Shown piece by piece: positions 1-5,067 of a stretch of DNA of 5,067 nucleotides. This stretch comes from Chitinophagaceae bacterium (lineage in GTDB: Bacteria > Bacteroidota > Bacteroidia > Chitinophagales > Chitinophagaceae): contig JALOMC010000203.1 in NCBI GenBank assembly GCA_025455665.1, positions 1 through 5,067 of the forward strand, read 5' to 3'. The notes under the pieces were generated by a model. It was not told where the DNA came from, made no database searches, and worked only from the letters and a program-made list of their open reading frames with translations. Each line of letters opens with the position of its first letter. The stretch's first letter is position 1. Both the position numbers and the translations under genes were made by a program.

Positions 1-798
1 GGTTTGCAGCTCAATGGGCACACGCTTATCTGGCATAGCCAGCTGCCTGCTTTTGTGCGGCAAATGAAAAGTGCCGACTCGGTACGTCTGTTTTTCGAAG
101 AGCATATTCGCACGGTAGCAGGTCGTTATAAAAACGACGTGTTTTCGTGGGATGTGGTAAACGAAGCACTGAACGAAGACGGCACCATGCGCCGCTCGAT
201 TTTTTTGGAAAAGATGGGCGACAATTATGTGACGGAAGCATTTAGACTGGCGCAGGCTGCGGCACCCAACGTAGAACTGTACTACAACGATTATAACAAT
301 GAGCAACCCGCCAAGCGGGCCGGCTGCATAGCGCTGATGAAGAAAATACAGCAAGCTGGTGTGCGGATAGACGGCGTAGGTATACAAGGCCACTGGCAAG
401 TGGGCAAGGTGCCCTTGAAAGACATAGAAGAGAGCATTGAAGCCTACGCTGCTATGGGCTTGAAAGTGATGATAACCGAGCTGGATATTGAGGTATTGCC
501 GCGAAACTTTAGCGGTGCCGATGTAGGCCAGCGCACCGCTGCCAACCCTGCTCTCAACCCCTATGCCAACGGCATTCCCGATTCGGTGCTGCAGCAGCAG
601 GCCCGCGACTACGAGGCATTGTTCCGCTTGTTCAGCAAGCATGCCGATAAAATCAGCCGCATTACTTTCTGGGGGCTGCACGATGGCCAGACCTGGCTCA
701 ATGATTGGCCCGTGCGAGGTCGCACTAATTATCCGCTGCTGTTCGACAGAAAGCTGCAGCCCAAGCCGGCTTTCAATGCCGTGATATCCGTTCGTTGA
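1..798 (+). CDS. GH10 endo-beta-1,4-xylanase, 5'-truncated by the window edge
   Basis: Retaining endoxylanase that cleaves the beta-1,4-xylan backbone to short xylo-oligosaccharides. The frame is open from base 1, so the start, any signal peptide and roughly the first third of the TIM barrel lie outside; 265 codons are visible. Numbering from codon 1, the GH10 landmarks run in order: NGHTLIWHSQLPAF (about 5-18); WDVVNEA with acid/base Glu55; LYYNDYN; GIQGHW with Gln129 and His131; ITELD with nucleophile Glu160; FWG with Trp224; and TWLNDWP with Trp232 and Trp236, followed by RGRTNYPLLFD and QPKPAF. Both catalytic glutamates and the substrate-binding tryptophans are present, so the enzyme should be active. 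The protein ends shortly after the last barrel helix, so no C-terminal binding module or secretion tag follows. The next gene starts 36 bases downstream, consistent with an operon. Family assignment is very secure; secretion is inferred, not seen. Confidence 0.97.
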   Translation, partial: GLQLNGHTLIWHSQLPAFVRQMKSADSVRLFFEEHIRTVAGRYKNDVFSWDVVNEALNEDGTMRRSIFLEKMGDNYVTEAFRLAQAAAPNVELYYNDYNNEQPAKRAGCIALMKKIQQAGVRIDGVGIQGHWQVGKVPLKDIEESIEAYAAMGLKVMITELDIEVLPRNFSGADVGQRTAANPALNPYANGIPDSVLQQQARDYEALFRLFSKHADKISRITFWGLHDGQTWLNDWPVRGRTNYPLLFDRKLQPKPAFNAVISVR

Positions 799-834
799 GC
801 ATTACTTTTTTGCCTTCACCAACCTGCCTGATGT

Positions 835-2313
835 ATGAACACGTCTACCCAACGATTGTCCGTTATTGAAAAAATAGGCTACAGCCTTGGCGATTTGGCC
901 GCCAATCTCATTTTCCAAACCCTGATGGCATTCCTGGCTTTTTTCTATACCGATATTTTCAAAATACCGGCAGCACAGGCTGGCACTGTCATGCTCATCG
1001 GTGGCATTGTTGGTGCAGTTTTCAATATTGTCATGGGGGCCATTGCCGACCGCACACAAACCCGCTGGGGAAAGTTCAGACCCTGGGTGTTGTGGACGGC
1101 CATTCCATTTGGCGCCATTGCACTGCTGGCATTTTCTACTCCCGATTTCGGCAGCACCGGCAAGCTGATATATGCGCTGGTCACATATGTGCTGCTGGTG
1201 GTCATTTACTCGGCCAACAACCTGCCTTATGCAGCCCTCAGCGGCGTACTCACCGGCGATATGAAAGAGCGGAACAGCCTTTCGTCATATCGGTTTGTGG
1301 CAGTGATGGTGGCACAATTCATCATCCAGGTACTGCTGTTGCCCTTGGCCCTTTCGTGGGGGCATGGCGATAAGGCGGCCGGCTTTGAAAAGGTGATGCT
1401 GGTGTTTGCTATTACAGGCGTGGTTTGCTTCATCATTACTTTTCTTACCACCCGCGAACGCATTGTGCCACCACAAGCCAGCAAAACACCCGTACGGCAA
1501 GACCTGGCCGACCTGATGGCGAATAAGCCTTGGATCATCATGCTGTTCACTACGATCCTGCTCTTTGTTACGCTGGCTATCAAAGGAGGCATGACGATTT
1601 ATTATTTCCGATACTACTTGTCTGATGGCAGCCAGCAGGCTTTTCTCGATCAGGTGGGCTTTCCGCGGTTGTTGCAGTGGCTGGGCGAAGTGTTTACACC
1701 GGCTGCTTTCGAAGAATTCAGCCGGCCGGGTAATGCAGCATACGCAGCTTCCAGTTTTACCAATGCTGCCAGTACAGCCGCCATGATCATTGGTATCCTG
1801 TTTTCAAAACCACTGGCCGACCGCTTTGGAAAGCGCAATACGTTTGGGATTTTTTTGTCATTGTCTGCGTTGTGTTTACTGGCCATTTATGCCCTTGGCA
1901 ATGACGCAGTGTGGGGAACCTTTACGCTGCTCACCCTGCATGGTTTCATTTATGGCATCACCATTCCCTTGCTGTGGGCCATGATAGCCGATGTAGCCGA
2001 CTACAGTGAGTGGAAGCATGAACGGCGTGCCACCGCTATCGTTTTTTCAGCCATGATTTTCGGACTAAAGGTCGGGCTGAGTGTAGGGGGTGCTTTGTCT
2101 ACCTGGCTGCTCGATGCCTTTGGCTATGTGCCCGATGCGGCGGTGCAGGCGTCATCGGCCTCGCATGGCATACAGCTCATGCTGAGTCTGGTGCCGGGCG
2201 GCATTTTCCTGCTATCGGCGGCCTTGCTGTGGGGCTATGAAATAGACAAGAAAATGGAAACACATATAGAGCAGGTACTGCAAGACCGCCGCAAAGCAGC
2301 AGCGGCACTGTAG
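835..2313 (+). CDS. GPH-family sugar symporter, probable xylo-oligosaccharide importer
   Basis: A 492-residue inner-membrane carrier of the glycoside-pentoside-hexuronide:cation symporter family (MelB/XynP/XylP type, MFS fold). About 12 hydrophobic segments are visible, near residues 22-42, 49-71, 86-105, 112-133, 155-178, 188-206, 232-262, 308-326, 337-355, 360-385, 401-424 and 446-470. Family signatures: EKIGYSLGD (Asp20, equivalent to the sugar-binding Asp19 of MelB), ADRTQTRWGKFRPW (71-84), ADRFGKRNTF in the second half, and WAMIADVADYSEWKHERR (from about 381) followed by Lys412, equivalent to MelB Lys377. Oddities: the MelB cation-site residues Asp55, Asn58 and Asp59 align with Gly60, Phe63 and Asn64, and a loop of about 40 residues (263-303) sits between segments 7 and 8. 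ATG 835 is chosen because it is in frame with the family N-terminus; the ATG at 831 is out of frame and stops after 12 codons. No Shine-Dalgarno is seen. Xylo-oligosaccharide as substrate is inferred from the flanking GH10 and GH43 genes. Confidence 0.93.
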   Translation: MNTSTQRLSVIEKIGYSLGDLAANLIFQTLMAFLAFFYTDIFKIPAAQAGTVMLIGGIVGAVFNIVMGAIADRTQTRWGKFRPWVLWTAIPFGAIALLAFSTPDFGSTGKLIYALVTYVLLVVIYSANNLPYAALSGVLTGDMKERNSLSSYRFVAVMVAQFIIQVLLLPLALSWGHGDKAAGFEKVMLVFAITGVVCFIITFLTTRERIVPPQASKTPVRQDLADLMANKPWIIMLFTTILLFVTLAIKGGMTIYYFRYYLSDGSQQAFLDQVGFPRLLQWLGEVFTPAAFEEFSRPGNAAYAASSFTNAASTAAMIIGILFSKPLADRFGKRNTFGIFLSLSALCLLAIYALGNDAVWGTFTLLTLHGFIYGITIPLLWAMIADVADYSEWKHERRATAIVFSAMIFGLKVGLSVGGALSTWLLDAFGYVPDAAVQASSASHGIQLMLSLVPGGIFLLSAALLWGYEIDKKMETHIEQVLQDRRKAAAAL

Positions 2314-2335
2314 TATTTGAAAAACAAAATGAGTT
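2314..2335 (+). promoter_or_regulatory. A-rich leader before the GH43 start
   Basis: The 22 bases between the transporter stop and the GH43 ATG contain the A-rich run TTGAAAAACAAAAT and no purine-rich Shine-Dalgarno. A-rich leaders in place of Shine-Dalgarno sites are known from Bacteroidota and probably serve ribosome recruitment here. An out-of-frame ATG at 2329 lies inside the leader. The gap is too short to hold a convincing separate promoter or terminator. Functional assignment is an inference. Confidence 0.3.
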
Positions 2336-3358
2336 ATGCCAGAAGATCCGATTGACCACATTGATTTTGATGCGTTGCAAAGGCAAGCTTTATCAGCACC
2401 GCTGGTCACGCATTTGTACACAGCCGATCCATCGGCCCACGTGTTCGACAACAGGTTGTATATCTATCCTTCGCACGATATTGAAGCCGGCGTGCCGTTT
2501 GATGATCTTGGTAGTCATTTTGCCATGCAAGACTATCACGTGTTCAGCATGGCCGAACCCGGCGGGCCTGTGACTGATCATGGTGTAGCCCTGCACCTCG
2601 ATGAAGTACCGTGGGCGAGCAAGCAACTGTGGGCGCCCGACGCCGCTGCAGCCAATGGCCGGTACTACCTGTATTTTCCGGCAAAGGATGTCAACGGTAT
2701 TTTCAAAATCGGCGTAGCGGTATCCGACAAACCATACGGCCCGTTCAAGGCGCAGCCTGCCCCCATTGCCGGCACGTACTCGATTGATCCGGCCGTGTTT
2801 GTAGATGAAGATGGCAGTGCCTACTTGTACTTTGGCGGCATTTGGGGCGGACAGCTGCAACACTATCGGCAAAATGAATACGATGCTGCCCATGCCGAGC
2901 CGGCACCCCGGCAGGCGGCACTGGGCCCGCGGGTAGCCCGCCTGCAAGCCGATATGTTGGAGCTGGCTGAGCCGGTGCGTGAAATAGTGATTACCGATGA
3001 GCAGGGCAGGCCCTTGCTGGCCGGCGATCATGATCGTCGCTTTTTTGAAGCCAGCTGGGTGCACAAGTACAACGGCCGCTACTACTTCTCCTACAGCACT
3101 GGTAATACACACTACCTCTGCTACGCCATTGGCGATTCACCTTACGGTCCGTTTCAGTACGCTGGTCGCTTGCTGCAGCCGGTGGTAGGGTGGACTACCC
3201 ACCATTCTATCTGCGAGTTTCAAGGGCAGTGGTATTTGTTTTATCACGATAGTAGTCTCAGCAAAGGCATTACGCATTTGCGCAGTATAAAAATGGCACC
3301 CATTCAACATGATGAAGATGGACACATTGCCTGTTTGCACCCGTATCCGCACCGCTAA
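2336..3358 (+). CDS. Cytoplasmic GH43 beta-xylosidase / alpha-L-arabinofuranosidase
   Basis: Inverting glycosidase of 340 residues with a five-bladed beta-propeller fold, expected to release xylose from xylo-oligosaccharides, or arabinose from decorated ones. The GH43 catalytic triad is visible: base Asp31 in YTADPSAHVFDNRLYIYPSHD, pKa-modulating Asp151 in YSIDPAVFVDEDG, and acid Glu238 in RRFFEASWVHKYNGRYY. GWTTHHSICEF (285-295) supplies His290, a good candidate for the axial metal-site histidine described in GH43 enzymes. Length matches a lone catalytic domain; the C-terminal beta-sandwich of longer GH43 xylosidases is absent. The N-terminus is acidic and polar (MPEDPIDHIDFD) with no signal peptide, so the enzyme should act in the cytoplasm on imported sugars, which fits the transporter 22 bases upstream. 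ATG 2336 is the only in-frame start close to the conserved N-terminal region. The gene's end overlaps the start of the esterase gene. Xylosidase versus arabinofuranosidase cannot be settled from sequence alone. Confidence 0.94.
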   Translation: MPEDPIDHIDFDALQRQALSAPLVTHLYTADPSAHVFDNRLYIYPSHDIEAGVPFDDLGSHFAMQDYHVFSMAEPGGPVTDHGVALHLDEVPWASKQLWAPDAAAANGRYYLYFPAKDVNGIFKIGVAVSDKPYGPFKAQPAPIAGTYSIDPAVFVDEDGSAYLYFGGIWGGQLQHYRQNEYDAAHAEPAPRQAALGPRVARLQADMLELAEPVREIVITDEQGRPLLAGDHDRRFFEASWVHKYNGRYYFSYSTGNTHYLCYAIGDSPYGPFQYAGRLLQPVVGWTTHHSICEFQGQWYLFYHDSSLSKGITHLRSIKMAPIQHDEDGHIACLHPYPHR

Positions 3359-3419
3359 GCACCGCTGGCATTTCGTGGTACTTGGCTGGCTGCTATTGGC
3401 ATACCCGGCGGCTAATGCT
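3309..3419 (+). other. Sec signal peptide of the esterase
   Basis: Residues 1-37 of the esterase show a basic n-region (Lys3, Arg12, Arg14, Lys17, Arg19), a hydrophobic core HFVVLGWLLLAYPA, and an A-X-A type cleavage site AANA before FGQL. There is no lipobox cysteine after the hydrophobic core, so export by signal peptidase I to the periplasm or beyond is expected, not lipoprotein anchoring. The n-region is encoded inside the 3' end of the GH43 gene. The signal peptide supports an upstream ATG (3309, 3312 or 3318), because a start within the hydrophobic core (GTG 3375) would lack any positive charge. Confidence 0.8.
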
Positions 3420-5067
3420 TTTGGGCAGTTGCGGCTACCGCGGCTGGTGTCATCGGGCATGGTGCTGGCACATGGGCAGCCTGTGCCTGTGTGGGGCTGG
3501 GCCGCTGCCGGTCAGTCGGTAGCTGTGCATTGGCAGCAGCAGGTGCACACCACCGTGGCCAATGCCGAAGGCCGCTGGCAGTTGATGCTTCCAGCCAGCA
3601 AAGCCGGCGGCCCCTTTAGCATGCGCATAGTAGCCGAAAAAGAAATAGTACTGCCAGAAGTGTGGGTGGGCGAAGTGTGGCTGTGCAGTGGCCAAAGCAA
3701 TATGGAGCAGGCCATGAACGGCCGGCTGAAGTACCGCTATGCCAACTATGTGCAGCAAGCGCAGTATCCGCAAATACGGCAGTACCTGGTGCCCGATGTG
3801 TTTCGGTTTGATGAACCGGCCACCGACCTGCCTGCTGGCGAGTGGCTGCCGGCGCAAATGCCGCACATCCAGGAGTTTACGGCCGTAGGTTATTTTTTTG
3901 CGCTGGAGCGTTGGCAAAAAACCGGACGGCCCATTGGTATCATCAATGCATCGCTGGGCGGCTCGCCGGCCGAAGCATGGATAGCCGAAGACAGCCTGCG
4001 CAGTTTTGCCGACAAATGGAAGGAACTGCAGCAGGTGAAAGACAGCCAATGGGTGGCAGGCGTGCAGCAAAGAGAGCAAGCTGCCAGTGCAGCATGGTGG
4101 CAGCAACTGCAAGCCAGCGACATAGGAGCCGGCTGGCAGCAAGCGCCGGTAGATGCCAGCTGGAAGCTGCAAACCATGCCGGCCATGCTACATGCGGCCA
4201 ACGGTTGGTCGTTGCCGGGCGTGCTGTGGATGAAGAAAAAATTTTGGCTCAGTCAGCCGCCCGCTGCCGGTACCGGAGTACTTGAACTGGGGCGCATTGT
4301 TGAGTCTGATTCGGTTTGGATAAATGGCCGGTGGTTGGGCCACACCACCTATCAATATCCGGCACGGCGCTACGAACTGGATGCAGCCAGCCTGCTACGT
4401 GCGGGTGAAAATGAAATAGCCATTCGCATGGTAGCCAATGGCCGGGAGGGGGGCATGGTGCCCGATAAACTGTACGAACTGCGTTGGGCAGATACCCTCA
4501 TCGATCTGAAAGGTGATTGGTGGGTAAAGCAGTCGGCTGCGCAAAGCACGCCTGCTCCTGCTACCACCTTTTGGCGGTGGAAGCCAGCCGGTCTTTACAA
4601 TGGCATGATGGCGCCGATGGCCAATTATGGCCTCACGGGTGTGCTGTGGTACCAGGGCGAATCAAATGCAGCACAGCCAGCCAATTATGCCCGCCTGATG
4701 CGTACACTCATTGGCAACTGGCGACAACAATTTCAGCGCCCCGACCTGCCATTTTTGTATGTACAGCTACCTGCGTTTTTAGCCCCCGCCGATACGGTGC
4801 AGGAGCGAAGCAACTGGGCGGCCATGCGCCAACAGCAGGCCATGGTGCTACAGGTGCCACATACCGCCATGGCGGGCATTTTCGATCTGGGCGAATGGAA
4901 TGATATCCACCCGGAAAACAAGCTGGACGTGGGCAAGCGACTGGCTGCACTGGCGGTAGCCCTACTGGAAAAAGGCGATACTGCCGCCGGCTGTGGCCCG
5001 CTGCTGCAAAGCTGGCAATACAAGAGGGGAGCATATCGGTTGCAGTTCCGATTTGCCGGCAGCCGGC
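3309..5067 (+). CDS. Secreted SGNH carbohydrate O-acetylesterase (SASA / 'sialate O-acetylesterase' type), 3'-truncated
   Basis: An uninterrupted frame of 586 codons that runs off the right edge; probably removes O-acetyl groups from a polysaccharide, here most likely acetylated xylan. Numbering from ATG 3309: signal peptide 1-37; an N-terminal beta domain of the type that precedes SGNH in this family (LVSSGMVLAHGQPVPVWGW); SGNH block I, LCSGQSNME, with nucleophile Ser130; the Gly block INASLGGSPAEAW (Gly217-Gly218); an inserted jelly-roll-like domain at about 299-385 (VLWMKKKFWL, VWINGRWLGHT, LRAGENEIAIR); then VLWYQGESNA (Glu451) and NDIHPENK with catalytic Asp532 and His534. The last visible residues (GPLLQSWQYK onward) begin the usual C-terminal beta domain. 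All catalytic residues are present. In-frame ATGs occur at 3309, 3312 and 3318; each retains the signal peptide, and each overlaps the GH43 gene, by 41-50 bases. Architecture resembles mammalian SIAE and bacterial CE20-type esterases; substrate is inferred from the neighbours. Confidence 0.92.
   Translation, partial: MMKMDTLPVCTRIRTAKHRWHFVVLGWLLLAYPAANAFGQLRLPRLVSSGMVLAHGQPVPVWGWAAAGQSVAVHWQQQVHTTVANAEGRWQLMLPASKAGGPFSMRIVAEKEIVLPEVWVGEVWLCSGQSNMEQAMNGRLKYRYANYVQQAQYPQIRQYLVPDVFRFDEPATDLPAGEWLPAQMPHIQEFTAVGYFFALERWQKTGRPIGIINASLGGSPAEAWIAEDSLRSFADKWKELQQVKDSQWVAGVQQREQAASAAWWQQLQASDIGAGWQQAPVDASWKLQTMPAMLHAANGWSLPGVLWMKKKFWLSQPPAAGTGVLELGRIVESDSVWINGRWLGHTTYQYPARRYELDAASLLRAGENEIAIRMVANGREGGMVPDKLYELRWADTLIDLKGDWWVKQSAAQSTPAPATTFWRWKPAGLYNGMMAPMANYGLTGVLWYQGESNAAQPANYARLMRTLIGNWRQQFQRPDLPFLYVQLPAFLAPADTVQERSNWAAMRQQQAMVLQVPHTAMAGIFDLGEWNDIHPENKLDVGKRLAALAVALLEKGDTAAGCGPLLQSWQYKRGAYRLQFRFAGSR

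Noticed and set aside
588..602. CAG-type triplet run encoding Gln-Gln-Gln in GH10
   Set aside because: Three repeats in a helix before the final barrel strand; too short to be a meaningful repeat.
799..834. Possible terminator or promoter between GH10 and the transporter
   Set aside because: A T-run at 805-811 is present, but no stem precedes it, and no Bacteroidota-type TAnnTTTG element is seen at a plausible position. The gap is most likely internal to an operon.
2393..3112. Antisense open frame of 239 codons across the GH43 gene
   Set aside because: The plus-strand frame carries the full set of GH43 catalytic motifs. The antisense product shows no recognisable domain, so it is a by-product of GC-rich codon use.
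3450..4172. Antisense open frame of 240 codons across the esterase gene
   Set aside because: The plus-strand frame is open across the whole region and carries the SGNH motifs; the antisense translation has no coherent domain.
3842..4285. Plus-strand open frame of 147 codons in another phase within the esterase
   Set aside because: It overlaps the true esterase frame completely and its translation is low-complexity with no motif.
4619..4690. Short direct repeat CCAATTATG at 4621 and 4681, 60 bases apart
   Set aside because: Nine bases only, in frame both times, encoding part of MANYG and PANYA on either side of the GES block; too short to be more than coincidence.

Overview
The window holds four co-directional plus-strand genes with almost no space between them, and reads as a slice of a xylan-utilisation operon. 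The organism is most likely a member of the Bacteroidota. The protein sequences resemble that phylum's versions of these families, ATA is used freely for Ile, and no Shine-Dalgarno sequence precedes any start (one start has an A-rich leader instead). The moderately high GC would suit a Chitinophagaceae-like lineage, but that narrower placement is inference.

Layout: (1) 1-798, the 3' part of a GH10 endo-beta-1,4-xylanase whose N-terminus lies outside the window; (2) 835-2313, a complete GPH-family (MelB/XynP-like) sugar symporter; (3) 2336-3358, a complete single-domain GH43 beta-xylosidase / alpha-L-arabinofuranosidase with no signal peptide; (4) 3309-5067, an SGNH esterase of the 'sialate O-acetylesterase' (SASA) type with a clear signal peptide. 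It overlaps the end of the GH43 gene by about 41-50 bases and runs off the right edge. The gaps are 36 and 22 bases, then the overlap, which suggests a single transcript. No gene-free stretch exceeds 36 bases. I see no RNA gene, mobile element, CRISPR array, long repeat or terminator.

Inferred pathway: the exported esterase removes O-acetyl groups that block xylan. The GH10 enzyme, probably also exported, cuts the backbone to xylo-oligosaccharides. The GPH carrier moves these across the inner membrane, and the GH43 enzyme hydrolyses them to xylose (or arabinose) in the cytoplasm. No SusC/SusD pair, regulator or xylose isomerase/kinase is visible, though they may lie outside the window.

I do not see a wholly new system. 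The points most worth a second look are the apparent loss of the MelB-type cation-site residues in the transporter, the long GH43/esterase overlap that encodes part of a signal peptide, and the likely misleading family name of the esterase in this xylan context.
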